40,424 bases of DNA, taken from Thermoanaerobacter sp049701115 (GTDB taxonomy: Bacteria; Bacillota; Thermoanaerobacteria; Thermoanaerobacterales; Thermoanaerobacteraceae). The translations under genes and the position numbers were made by a program. The notes under the pieces are model-generated. The model was given only the letters and a program-made list of their open reading frames with translations, was not told the origin of the DNA and made no database searches. The DNA lies in the NCBI RefSeq assembly GCF_049701115.1, contig NZ_JBNATX010000017.1, positions 1 to 40,424 of the forward strand. Reading direction: 5' to 3'. Shown one piece after another: positions 1 to 7,733 of the stretch. Each line of letters begins with the position of its first letter. Within the stretch, counting starts at the first letter, position 1.

Positions 1-56
1 CGCCTGAGCCCGAAAAGTGAGCCTTAGTTTAGTCGCTTTGCAACTCCGGAGCATTG

Positions 57-110
57 ACACAAAATGCCACTTAAATTAATATGGGTTTTGTCAACAAACT
101 GAATTCTCCT
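57..110. repeat. Outward-facing repeat at left window edge, possible IS end
   Basis: Bases 57-72 are the exact reverse complement of bases 40381-40396 (AAGTGGCATTTTGTGT). The inner flank is also related: TTGTTGACAAAA here against CTGTTAACAAAA at the right edge. The shared sequence therefore points outward at both ends of the window. This is what one expects if the segment lies between two copies of one insertion sequence, or if an assembly broke at such copies. No transposase reading frame is visible inside the window, so the element cannot be named. Bases 111-190 are AT-rich and hold nothing I recognise. Confidence 0.5.
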
Positions 111-191
111 TGGGCGCTTTTATTGGTTTTTTAGTGTTTTTATCTGGAATAATATTCGTCAAGTTAAGTCTATATAATTGTGCAAAAAGGT

Positions 192-287
192 GTTGAGCCA
201 CTACCCTCCCTGTGGTTAGAATAAAAGTGGAAGCAAAACCAAAAACTATTCTTTCGGGATGAGAAATGGCTCAATACAATATTACCA
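192..287 (+). repeat. MITE-like ~95-bp repeat, copy 1
   Basis: This is a near-identical direct copy of 2590-2684. The last 74 bases match with only a few substitutions, and the outer part is more divergent. TTGAGCCA (193-200) and TGGCTCAA (267-274) form a perfect inverted repeat near its ends. A ribosome-site-like stretch and an ATG at 266 open a frame reading MAQYNIT before similarity stops. That start resembles the N-terminus of IS256-type transposases (family knowledge from memory, not searched), so the unit may be a remnant or MITE built from the 5' end of such an element. Its right end overlaps the stop codon of the amidohydrolase gene. Confidence 0.65.
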
Positions 288-1883
288 TCTCTTACCTCCA
301 ACATAGGTTTCCAAGATTTTTATTCCTTTCAGTTCATTTTCCGCGACTTCAAAGGGATCTCTATCAACGACTATGAAATCCGCCAGCTTTCTTTCTTCGA
401 GAGTTCCTAGATTCACCTCTTCCAACATTATGTAGGCAGAACCAAATGTGTAGGCATAGAGCGCTTCTTCTAATGTTAAGCACTCTTCTTTACTGCCTTC
501 ATAATAGGGCACATTTTCGTATTTCCCTCTAGTTACCGCTGCATAAACTGTCTCCCATGGATTGATGACTTCAACGGGGCAATCGGTTCCAAAGCCAATG
601 TTTATATTATTCTCAAGCATACTCTTAAATGGATAAATCCACTTAACCCTTTCATTTCCAACTCTGCTCTTTGCCCACCAGTCAGTTATTACAAAACGTG
701 GCTGTACTGAAGCCACCACTCCAAGTCTTGCTATTCTTTCGATTTGGTCCTTTCTCAAAATCGACGCATGTTCTATCCTGTGCCTTTCATTTTTAATATC
801 TCCAAGATTCTCGTAAGCGTCGAGGATCATATCTATCGTTTTATCCCCGATTCCATGAATTGCCAGTTGCAGTCCAGCTTCATGTGCTTCTTCAATAAGC
901 CCTTTTAACGTTTCCTTATCAATATTTGGATAACCGCTTGTAGATGTTTCATCACTATACGGCTGGGAAAGCCAGGCAGTTCTAGCCCCTAAGCTCCCAT
1001 CGGCAAGAATTTTAATCCCATTAATCTTGAGCTTCTCATCTCCAAACCCTCTCTTAATCCCGAGCTTTTTGAGTGACTCTAAAATATCTTTGTTCCCGTA
1101 CATCCCCTTATTGCTCACTTCCCTTTTCCCCGGGTCTAGATAAACCCTAACTCTTATTAAAAAGTTTACTTTTTCTTTTAGTCTGCTAAGTCCTTGTATC
1201 GATTTTTCATCACAACTTACAAAACCTACTGTAGTTACTCCTTGCGATGCAGCAAAGCTCATTGCAGTTTTAAAGAACTTTTCATAATCTTCTAAAGTCA
1301 GGGTTTCCTTAAATTTCTCTCTCGCAAGTTCAAATGCCTCTTCTTTAACTATCCCGGTAGGTTCTCCATCCCCGTTCTTTATTACTCCAGGAGAGTCAAT
1401 TTCTAAAAGTCCAGTGAATTTCATTGCCTTAGTGTTAAGAACACCTGCATGTAAGCAAACTCTTGAAAGCATAACAGGCCTATCTTTTACAACCTCATCT
1501 AAATCCCATCTTGTTGGCCATCTCTTTTCCTCAAATAGCTCTTGATCCCAACCATGCCCGATAACCCAGGTAGTTTTCATTTTTTCGGCATAATCTCCGA
1601 TCCTCTTCTTCAGCTCCCTTATGCTTCTAACTCCTCTTAAGTCAACCATATTCAGGTACATTCCTAGTTCGTCAAGATGCATATGGGAGTCTATAAAGCC
1701 TGGTAGAACGGTTTTGCCTTCCAAATCAACTATTTCCCCATTTAGAAGTTTTACAATTTCTTTTGCTTTTTCATTTTTTCCTGCATAGACCACTCGTTCA
1801 TTTACCACTACCAACGCATTTACTATCTTCTTTGGTTTAAAACGTGTATAAATCTTTCCATTTACAAACCCAACAACATCCAT
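282..1883 (-). CDS. YtcJ-type metal-dependent amidohydrolase
   Basis: This is a 533-residue amidohydrolase-superfamily protein of the YtcJ / N-substituted formamide deformylase group, probably cytoplasmic and hydrolysing an unknown amide. The TIM-barrel metal motif is DSHMH (His67, His69). Further ligand regions are LAIHGIGD, RHRIEHAS and the late GFGTDCPVE. The start ATG at 1883 has a GGAGGG site about seven bases upstream. The C-terminus reads VGGKRW and ends abruptly: stop codon and final Trp codon lie inside repeat copy 1, so the native last few residues were probably replaced by the repeat insertion. The catalytic core is complete, so activity may persist. It stands alone, with decayed regulatory genes upstream. 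The substrate cannot be told from sequence. Confidence 0.88.
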   Translation of the reverse strand: MDVVGFVNGKIYTRFKPKKIVNALVVVNERVVYAGKNEKAKEIVKLLNGEIVDLEGKTVLPGFIDSHMHLDELGMYLNMVDLRGVRSIRELKKRIGDYAEKMKTTWVIGHGWDQELFEEKRWPTRWDLDEVVKDRPVMLSRVCLHAGVLNTKAMKFTGLLEIDSPGVIKNGDGEPTGIVKEEAFELAREKFKETLTLEDYEKFFKTAMSFAASQGVTTVGFVSCDEKSIQGLSRLKEKVNFLIRVRVYLDPGKREVSNKGMYGNKDILESLKKLGIKRGFGDEKLKINGIKILADGSLGARTAWLSQPYSDETSTSGYPNIDKETLKGLIEEAHEAGLQLAIHGIGDKTIDMILDAYENLGDIKNERHRIEHASILRKDQIERIARLGVVASVQPRFVITDWWAKSRVGNERVKWIYPFKSMLENNINIGFGTDCPVEVINPWETVYAAVTRGKYENVPYYEGSKEECLTLEEALYAYTFGSAYIMLEEVNLGTLEERKLADFIVVDRDPFEVAENELKGIKILETYVGGKRW

Positions 1884-1904
1884 ACTTTATCCCTCCAACA
1901 AGAT

Positions 1905-2046
1905 AATCCACTCGTACTGCTTCTTCAGAAGTAACCTCAGCCGCTACATTATACCCTTCTCCTCTCCGTATGTCTTTTACTATAAGCCTCGCAAGTACAG
2001 AATCTTCCACCACCAAAATCTCTTTGATTTCTTTACCTTTCTTCAT
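1905..2046 (-). pseudogene. Response-regulator receiver fragment
   Basis: The minus strand encodes about 47 residues matching the first part of a receiver domain (ILVVEDSVLARLIVKDI, then EGYNVAAEV). The acidic-pocket VVED is present. The phosphoacceptor Asp strand and everything downstream are missing. The frame then runs into the upstream region of the amidohydrolase gene in a different frame. This is a truncated gene start and is probably not functional. Confidence 0.6.
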
Positions 2047-2128
2047 AGCTTTTGAGGCAAGGTTCTACCAAAGAACCCCTTCTTTTACATTCAAGGAATC
2101 TTCAGTTAGCAGAGTTATAAATTTCCCT

Positions 2129-2460
2129 TTAAAGTGATCCAGGTAAAATTACCTTCCTCTCAACTGTCATACCTGCGACACTTTCTTTTCCAGTTAAACA
2201 GAATTTTTTAAATACTTCTCTATAAGCTTTGTACAGCCTCATATATTGTATCATAAACATATGCAAATCTTTACCTATTATTTCTTCTTTTGAATATCCA
2301 ACTATGGGTTCTGCTGAAGAGCCCCAGAAGAATACTTCCCCCATGTTGTTACTGCAACCGGCAAAGCAATATTTAAAGCACCGTCAGCTTTTCCACCAGC
2401 AAAAGCGAAATCTCATGGTAGCCCTTTTCTACTATTCTTTCTTCCTGAGGCAAAATAGGT
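2129..2460 (-). pseudogene. PAS-domain fragment of a lost sensor gene
   Basis: The minus strand encodes a PAS-like stretch at 2129-2344: FWGSSAEPIVGYSKEEIIGK, followed by RLYKAYREVFKKF and LTGKESVAGMTVER, typical of the C-terminal half of a PAS sensory domain. Upstream, in shifting frames, come pieces such as EERIVEKGYHEIS. Stops and frameshifts interrupt it throughout, and no kinase or output domain follows. It lies 5' of the receiver fragment on the same strand, so the two may be remnants of one signalling locus. The rest of 1884-2610 shows no intact gene. Confidence 0.55.
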
Positions 2461-2589
2461 TAAATTCACAGGAAAAAGATATTTGCTTACATACCATTTT
2501 CCAGAGCGGTTGCGAAAGGGAGTGTCACTTTTTTGATCATAATTATCAAATCCAGGTCGCAATCAAGTTTATTTACTTGTGGAAGTGAG

Positions 2590-2684
2590 ATTGAACCATT
2601 TCCTCTTCCTGGTTAAAATAAAAGTGGAAGCAAAAATAAAAACAATTCCTTCAGGAGGAGAAATGACTCAATACAATATTACCA
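2590..2684 (+). repeat. MITE-like ~95-bp repeat, copy 2
   Basis: This is the second copy of the unit at 192-287 in the same orientation. It has imperfect inverted ends: ATTGAACCATTTC at 2590-2602 against GAAATG..TCAAT near 2660-2672. An AGGAGGAG ribosome-like site precedes an ATG at 2663 that opens MTQYNIT before similarity stops at the same point as in copy 1. Both copies ending at the same base argues that this is a defined unit and not two chance truncations. Confidence 0.65.
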
Positions 2685-2717
2685 CAAGATTTTGAAATTT
2701 TGCATTACCTTTTTCAG

Positions 2718-2733
2718 AGCATTTTAAAATGCT
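2718..2733. promoter_or_regulatory. 16-bp perfect palindrome followed by T-run
   Basis: AGCATTTTAAAATGCT is perfectly self-complementary and is followed by ATTTTTT. It could be a weak terminator shielding fba from the repeat region or a protein-binding palindrome. It has no hairpin loop bases, which makes a terminator less certain. Confidence 0.35.
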
Positions 2734-2852
2734 ATTTTTTCGCTCAATCAGTGAATAATTTTACTTTCTACCCTTAATTAATGGATCGTGATGACAAGCA
2801 CACCCTAAATTTATTGCGCAGTTAAAATTTTTATTCTTGAAAACTCTGTACT

Positions 2853-2880
2853 TTTACAGTGAAATAGTTTAAAATAAAAT
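2853..2880 (+). promoter_or_regulatory. Predicted sigma-A promoter of fba-pfp
   Basis: TTTACA (2853-2858) and TAAAAT (2875-2880) are separated by 16 bases, about 60 bases before the chosen fba start. No other promoter-like pair of this quality lies in the interval. Confidence 0.55.
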
Positions 2881-2942
2881 TAATAACATGACCAGCATTT
2901 TTATTCATCATGGCCAATAAATTACCAAAAGGGGGAGTTTAT

Positions 2943-3914
2943 ATGCCTTTAGTTACTACTAGAGAAATGTTCAAGAAAGCCTATGAAGGTAAATTTGCGA
3001 TAGGAGCCTTTAATATCAACAATATGGAAATCATCCAGGGAATAATAGAAGCAGCAAAGGAAGAACAGGCTCCGGTCATACTTCAGGTTTCTCCGGGTGC
3101 GAGAAAATACGCTAAACACACCTATTTAGTAAAGCTTGTAGAAGCGGCCGTGGAAGAAGCACCAGAAATACCAATAGCTCTTCATTTGGACCATGGGGAA
3201 GATTTTGAAATATGTAAAGAGGTCATAGACGGTGGTTTTACTTCTGTGATGATCGACGGCTCAAAATTGCCCTTTGAAGAAAACGTTAAGCTAACCAAAA
3301 AAGTAGTAGAATATGCTCATGAAAAAGGCGTAGTTGTTGAAGGAGAACTTGGAACGTTAGCAGGAATCGAAGATAACGTCAAGGTACAGGAACACGAGGC
3401 TTTTCTTACCGATCCAGATCAAGCAGCAGAATTTGTAGAACGAACAGGAGTAGATTCTCTTGCAGTCGCTATAGGAACCAGCCACGGAGCTTATAAATTC
3501 AAGGGTGACCCCCGTCTGGACTTTGAAAGATTACAGGAAATAGTAAAAAGACTTCCTGAAGGATTTCCGATAGTTCTGCATGGTGCCTCTACTGTAATCC
3601 CAGAATTCGTTGAAATGTGCAACAAATACGGAGGAAAGTTATCAGGTGCTAAAGGTGTTCCAGAGGATATGCTCAGGAAAGCTGCCACTTTGGGAGTTTT
3701 AAAGATAAATATAGATACGGATTTGAGGTTGGCAATGACAGCCGCTATAAGAAAACATCTTGCTGAGCATCCTGAAAATTTCGATCCACGGCAGTATTTG
3801 AAGGAAGGTAGAGAGGCCATAAAAAACATGGTTAAGCATAAAATGAAGAATGTATTGGGATGCAGCGGATGGGCACCTGCAATCCTAGATGAAATAAACA
3901 AAAACAAAGAGTAA
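2943..3914 (+). CDS. fba: Class II fructose-1,6-bisphosphate aldolase
   Basis: This 323-residue class II (zinc-dependent) aldolase interconverts fructose-1,6-bisphosphate with glyceraldehyde-3-phosphate and dihydroxyacetone phosphate. HLDHG at residues 81-85 carries the catalytic Asp83 and zinc ligand His84. Further zinc-ligand regions are GTSHGAYKF and PIVLHGAS. The start at 2943 is preferred over the in-frame ATG at 2910 because GGGGGAG lies just upstream of it and the protein then begins MPLVTTREMF, as is usual in the family. It is followed after 27 bases by the phosphofructokinase gene, so the two form a glycolytic operon. There is no sign of damage. Confidence 0.95.
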   Translation: MPLVTTREMFKKAYEGKFAIGAFNINNMEIIQGIIEAAKEEQAPVILQVSPGARKYAKHTYLVKLVEAAVEEAPEIPIALHLDHGEDFEICKEVIDGGFTSVMIDGSKLPFEENVKLTKKVVEYAHEKGVVVEGELGTLAGIEDNVKVQEHEAFLTDPDQAAEFVERTGVDSLAVAIGTSHGAYKFKGDPRLDFERLQEIVKRLPEGFPIVLHGASTVIPEFVEMCNKYGGKLSGAKGVPEDMLRKAATLGVLKINIDTDLRLAMTAAIRKHLAEHPENFDPRQYLKEGREAIKNMVKHKMKNVLGCSGWAPAILDEINKNKE

Positions 3915-3941
3915 AGGAAATAATTGAGGGGGGTATAGAGT

Positions 3942-5177
3942 ATGTCAAAAGCCAACTGCTTGGTGGCTCAATCGGGTGGTCCAACGGCAGTCATTAACTC
4001 TAGCCTGTATGGAGTAATAATGGAAGCTTCTAATTCCTCAAAAATAGATAAAGTATATGGAGGAATAAATGGAATAGAAGGCATCTTGAAGAAAAAAATA
4101 ATTGACATATTTGAAATACCCTATGATAAAATCAATCACATGAAGTTTACTCCTTCAGCTGCTCTTGGCTCTTGCAGATATAGACTTAAGGACTATAAAG
4201 AAAATGACGAAGAGTATAAAAAATTATTTGATATATTTAGCGAATATAACATAAAGTACTTTTTCTACATCGGTGGCAATGATTCTATGGAAACTGTATA
4301 TAAAATTCACAGTTACGCTCAAGAAGTAGGTCTCGAAATAAATGTTATTGGAATACCGAAAACTATAGACAACGACCTTTTGTTAACCGATCATTCTCCA
4401 GGATTTGGGAGCGCAGCTAAATTCATAGCTACAGTAACTTTAGAACTTGCACTGGATGGCGAAGCATATGAAACAAAAACAATAAATGTAATGGAAGTCA
4501 TGGGCAGAAATGCCGGATGGCTTGCCGCATCTTCTGCTCTAGTAAAAGACAAACTTCCAGATTTAAGACATTTAATATACCTCCCCGAAGTTCCTTTTAA
4601 CGAAGAAAAGTTTTTAGAAGAAGTAAATCAAGCTTATAAAGAATATGGCAATGTTTTTATAACAGTTTCAGAAGGAATCAAAGATGAAAGCGGTAACTAC
4701 ATAGAAACCGGCGCTGGATCTTACAAACAGGATAGTTTCGGGCATAGACAACTTGGAGGAGTCGGAGATTATCTTGAATATCTTATCAAACAGAAGATAT
4801 ACAAGAGAGTAAGAATGACAAGATTAGGATTTACGCAAAGAAGTGCACTGCACTTTGCCTCTCAGGTGGACTTTGAAGAGGCAGAAAAAGTAGGAAGAAA
4901 GGCTGTACAGTTCGCACTAAACGGTGAGAGTGGAAAAATGGTAGCTATAATAAGAGATAATGACGACCCTTATGTGGTCCATTTTGAAACGGTCGACGCA
5001 GAAAAAGTTTGTAATGAAGAAAAACTAATACCTACTTCATGGATTTCAGAGGACGGTACTTATGTAAAAGATGAGTTTTTTAAGTATGCAAGGCCTCTCA
5101 TACAAGGAGAAGTAAAGATTCCCATAGATGGATTACCTAACTATATAAGTTTAAAACATCAGTATAATCTCTGGTAA
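3942..5177 (+). CDS. pfp: PPi-dependent 6-phosphofructokinase
   Basis: This 411-residue phosphofructokinase phosphorylates fructose-6-phosphate. SGGPT (residues 11-15), GGNDS (111-115) and PKTIDND (139-145) outline the active site. In this superfamily Lys in PKTIDND and an Asp in the GGxDS loop mark use of pyrophosphate, whereas ATP enzymes have PGTIDND and GGDGS; the donor assignment rests on that known rule. Asn at the third position of GGNDS, in place of the more common Asp, is a small departure. A GAGGGGGG-type site precedes the ATG. It is co-transcribed with fba and closed by a strong hairpin terminator. PPi-linked glycolysis would be reversible and ATP-saving. Confidence 0.9.
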   Translation: MSKANCLVAQSGGPTAVINSSLYGVIMEASNSSKIDKVYGGINGIEGILKKKIIDIFEIPYDKINHMKFTPSAALGSCRYRLKDYKENDEEYKKLFDIFSEYNIKYFFYIGGNDSMETVYKIHSYAQEVGLEINVIGIPKTIDNDLLLTDHSPGFGSAAKFIATVTLELALDGEAYETKTINVMEVMGRNAGWLAASSALVKDKLPDLRHLIYLPEVPFNEEKFLEEVNQAYKEYGNVFITVSEGIKDESGNYIETGAGSYKQDSFGHRQLGGVGDYLEYLIKQKIYKRVRMTRLGFTQRSALHFASQVDFEEAEKVGRKAVQFALNGESGKMVAIIRDNDDPYVVHFETVDAEKVCNEEKLIPTSWISEDGTYVKDEFFKYARPLIQGEVKIPIDGLPNYISLKHQYNLW

Positions 5178-5182
5178 ATTGA

Positions 5183-5216
5183 AAAGGGACGCCTTCCGCT
5201 TCGCGTCCCTTTATCT
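5183..5216 (+). terminator. Rho-independent terminator after pfp
   Basis: A 10-bp stem AAAGGGACGC / GCGTCCCTTT (5183-5192 with 5203-5212) has a 10-base loop and is followed by a T-rich tail. The A-rich left arm could also let it stop the converging vanW transcript. Confidence 0.85.
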
Positions 5217-5232
5217 TTTAAATTTACATTTT

Positions 5233-6168
5233 TTATTCCATCCTAATTTGTACTACATCATCTATTAATTCAACTTTTATTTCAAGCCCCAATCCCTCTG
5301 CCAAATATCTTAAAGGCATATATATCCTTCCATCTGAAGGTGATATGAATGGAGTAGCATCCAGAGTACTTTCTTGAGTATCAATAAGATAGTATTCTTG
5401 TCCTATAAAAAATTTAACCATTTTGTCATTGTATTTTATTTCTACGCTATTCTCCACACTATCCCACTTAACTTCTGCTCCCAACTGCTCTGCAGTAGCT
5501 CTTATAGGTACATAAGTTCTTTCACCTAATATAAACGGCAATCCTGTGTCCTGATTGTAAGTAATATCCGAATCATTTACAAAGATTTTAACTTTATAGT
5601 TTTTTGGTAGTATAGAAGAAAGTTCATCTTGTTTGACAAATTCCACAACTACTGCCTTATTTTCTGGTGTCGTGTAGGTCCGAATGATAATTGTGTAAGG
5701 AGAAGTGTTCTTAAATTTTAAATCCCAGTTTGCATCCCAGTCTATTGCTGCGTCGTCACCTTTTGGAGCATAAATTGCCCCGTACAGATGTTTGTGTCTT
5801 TCTACTATTTTAAATCCTGCATTAACTGCTGCTCTGTATACTGCAGTAGCCGTTTGACAAACTCCTCCGCCTACGTCAGGATAATAGTAACCGCCTGAAC
5901 CAGATAAACCTTTTACAAAACCTCTCTGTAGTGTTCTTTTACCCACCGTTTTGTTAAAAGAAAATATTTTATTAGGCTTAATTGTAGTACCATCTAAGTA
6001 CTCAAGTGCTTTAACTGCATTTTTTATGTTGTTGACAAATTTGGGATCATTGGGTGAATCAACTATTCCTTTACTAATTATCTGCTCTTCTTTCACTGCA
6101 CCAAAAGCAAATGTGTTTACAGCGGCAAAAATGATAGCCGCAATTAAAAATATTACTCTTTTGTATAT
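5233..6168 (-). CDS. Exported VanW-family protein with C-terminal stalk domain, apparent ATA start
   Basis: The product has a VanW domain (FSFNKTVGKRT, then GGGVCQTATAVYRAA) followed by a copper-amine-oxidase N-terminal-like stalk domain (FILGERTYVPIRATAEQLGA; IYMPLRYLAEGLGLE). A canonical GTG start at 6096 would drop a textbook signal peptide that is open upstream: YKR, hydrophobic VIFLIAAIIFAAV, then TFAFGA. In that frame the only codon at proper distance (about seven bases) from GGAGGGGG is ATA at 6166-6168, where ATG would be expected. I therefore mark the gene from 6168 (311 codons). It may use a weak non-AUG start or have lost its start by mutation. The frame also continues upstream without a stop into a lipoprotein-like sequence. 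The likely role is at the cell envelope; the substrate is unknown. Confidence 0.7.
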   Translation of the reverse strand: MYKRVIFLIAAIIFAAVNTFAFGAVKEEQIISKGIVDSPNDPKFVNNIKNAVKALEYLDGTTIKPNKIFSFNKTVGKRTLQRGFVKGLSGSGGYYYPDVGGGVCQTATAVYRAAVNAGFKIVERHKHLYGAIYAPKGDDAAIDWDANWDLKFKNTSPYTIIIRTYTTPENKAVVVEFVKQDELSSILPKNYKVKIFVNDSDITYNQDTGLPFILGERTYVPIRATAEQLGAEVKWDSVENSVEIKYNDKMVKFFIGQEYYLIDTQESTLDATPFISPSDGRIYMPLRYLAEGLGLEIKVELIDDVVQIRME

Positions 6169-6461
6169 AGAACCCCCTCCTTTCGTTTGAATTGTTTTGT
6201 TAACAAAAAATGTAACTCTGGCTCTTGTCAGGTTTATTTCAGCTTTATACCCTGATTTTTCTCCCTGGACAGTTTGATTACTGCTGATTGACTGTGAAAC
6301 CTGGTCTTGTTCTTGCTTTTCTGTTACGCTGGTTGGTTCTTTTTCGTTTGACTGTGCCTGGTAGGTTTCTTTTTGGTGAATACCTTGAGATGAAGCGCAG
6401 CCTGCTAGAGAAAAGAGTAAAATTGCTGTTAATAGGAAGACAAGCAGTTTTTATTAAGCAT
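6169..6461 (-). pseudogene. Frameshifted lipoprotein gene running in frame into the VanW gene
   Basis: An ATG at 6461 begins MLNKN and stops after ten codons. Adding one A to the five-A run on the minus strand (T-run at 6448-6452) restores MLNKKLLVFLLTAILL, then FSLAGC, a classic lipoprotein signal with the LAGC lipobox. The corrected frame continues with a Ser/Gln/Glu-rich linker (KEPTSVTEKQEQDQ) and ESGYKAEINLTRARV-like sequence, then passes without a stop through the VanW ribosome site and signal peptide. This suggests a broken lipoprotein gene joined to vanW by deletion of its 3' end. A sequencing error in the homopolymer is the alternative. Confidence 0.6.
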
Positions 6462-6720
6462 TAAAAAAGTTGTCCCCTTCCTTATCTGCCAAAAAAAATT
6501 ATCGGTATAATGGATTAGTATAAATAGCGATATGTAAAGCTACTTTCGTAAAAATTTCGCAGTCCAATTACTCTTTAAAGTAATCATTATCAATTTTTTA
6601 TCTCGTATACTTCCTGTGTTACTACCTATCATTTTCTGTACACCTCTAACTTAACAATCTTTTTATTTTTAAACGCAAAAAGGCAAAAAATAAGCACTTC
6701 ATTCTACTGTATTCCGTTTT
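6462..6720. other. Intergenic, AT-rich, no gene seen
   Basis: No reading frame with a ribosome site is visible. ATTACTCTTTAAAGTAAT near 6577-6594 is an imperfect palindrome of unknown meaning. TATAAT-like strings occur on both strands, but I see no convincing -35 partner. Confidence 0.4.
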
Positions 6721-7296
6721 CTAGTAATTGAACACATCTTTTAAATCTATTACTAAATCTTCAAAAATGGAAACTTTAATTTTGCCTTCTTCGGTATAGA
6801 CTTCTGGTCTACCATATCTATTGTTTTCTTGCAATGTAAATACACTAACTATTTTTAGTTCAGGCTCTACTATCCAATATTCTTTTACCCCATGCTTTTC
6901 ATATAAATTAAACTTTTCTACTTTATCTTTTCTTCCAGTCGATGGAGAAGTAATCTCAACAATCAAATCAGGAGCTCCTTTGCATCCTTCATCATCTAGT
7001 TTTGATTTATCACATACTACTACGATATCGGGTTCTACGACATTCTTTATTTCTTTATCACTTTTCTCATTTCCAGAAGCAAACCTTACTCCAAATGGTG
7101 CACTAAATACTTCACATTGCTTACCTCTAAGATACACAGCGAAGCTTGTAAATATCTCTCTTGATATCCTTTTATGAATTGTTGAAGGAGGAGTCAGTAA
7201 ATAAATCTGTCCATTGATTATTTCTATTCTTTGGTCATCTGGCCAGTTTAAGTAATCCTCATAAGTGTAAATTTGTTCTTTTTTTGGTAAAGGCAT
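6721..7296 (-). CDS. Uma2-family (DUF820) putative endonuclease-fold protein
   Basis: A 191-residue protein with all the hallmarks of the Uma2/DUF820 family: YEDYLNWPDDQRIEIINGQI near the N-terminus, VEPDIVVVCD, PDLIVEITSPST and KEYWIVEP. The family has a PD-(D/E)XK nuclease-like fold; here the Glu of EIING, the Asp of PDIVVV and the Glu of IVEI are candidate metal ligands. Its biological role is not established in general, and copies are often multiplied in genomes. The start ATG has AAGGAGTG upstream. It lies alone in the accessory scar between vanW and the integrase debris, with no toxin/antitoxin-like partner next to it. Confidence 0.85.
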   Translation of the reverse strand: MPLPKKEQIYTYEDYLNWPDDQRIEIINGQIYLLTPPSTIHKRISREIFTSFAVYLRGKQCEVFSAPFGVRFASGNEKSDKEIKNVVEPDIVVVCDKSKLDDEGCKGAPDLIVEITSPSTGRKDKVEKFNLYEKHGVKEYWIVEPELKIVSVFTLQENNRYGRPEVYTEEGKIKVSIFEDLVIDLKDVFNY

Positions 7297-7422
7297 ATTT
7301 CGACACTCCTTAACACATCTTCATATAGTTAACTCTGTGCAACGAGTAGAAATTGGATTCATCCCCTGTCGAAACGTTTCTATGATCTGAATTAAACCTT
7401 AGAGGGCCGGAGGGAAATAAAA

Positions 7423-7512
7423 ATGCCAGGGAATGGGTTTATTACTATGATACACGAACTCAAAGCAAAAGGCAAGAGTATTCGTGCAATTTATAGTGCC
7501 AAGATTTTGTAG
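7423..7512 (+). pseudogene. Stub resembling an IS21-type IstA transposase N-terminus
   Basis: A CGGAGGGA ribosome site precedes an ATG opening a 29-codon frame, MPGNGFITMIHELKAKGKSI then RAIYSAKIL. MIHELKAKGKSIRAI resembles the helix-turn-helix start of IS21-family IstA proteins; then the frame stops. It is presumably the first codons of an insertion sequence whose remainder was deleted. The resemblance is from memory and covers only about 17 residues. Confidence 0.4.
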
Positions 7513-7733
7513 GTAAAAAATTTTTATAACTGACCTCACCGTTATAGCGTATTTGCAAACAACAGAATCTACAAAAGCGCTGTTCTTTTCCATTTACTAT
7601 CACATTTACATCCTTCATAGTTCAGATAAAACCCATTTTAATAACAGACCTATTAAATTCAGATATCATCTACAATTATGCTAAATGCTGATTTTGTCTA
7701 ATTGAAAGAGCGGGGAGTTCTTTTGCCCATCTG
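7454..7733. other. Scar between transposase stub and integrase remnant
   Basis: The minus strand from ATG 7618 has a short frame (MKDVNVIVNGKEQRFCRFCC, then LQIRYNGEV and on to a stop near 7457) with paired cysteines and no strong ribosome site. It could be a gene fragment of the lost element or chance. Nothing else is recognisable, and there is no copy of the tRNA 3' end that would mark an attachment site. Confidence 0.3.

Noticed and set aside
2229..2588. Plus-strand 119-codon ORF opposite the PAS remnant
   Set aside because: The minus strand carries recognisable PAS sequence; the plus frame has no ribosome site or motif.
3491..3955. Minus-strand ORF opposite fba
   Set aside because: It lies entirely over a real gene, has no start signal and no family resemblance.
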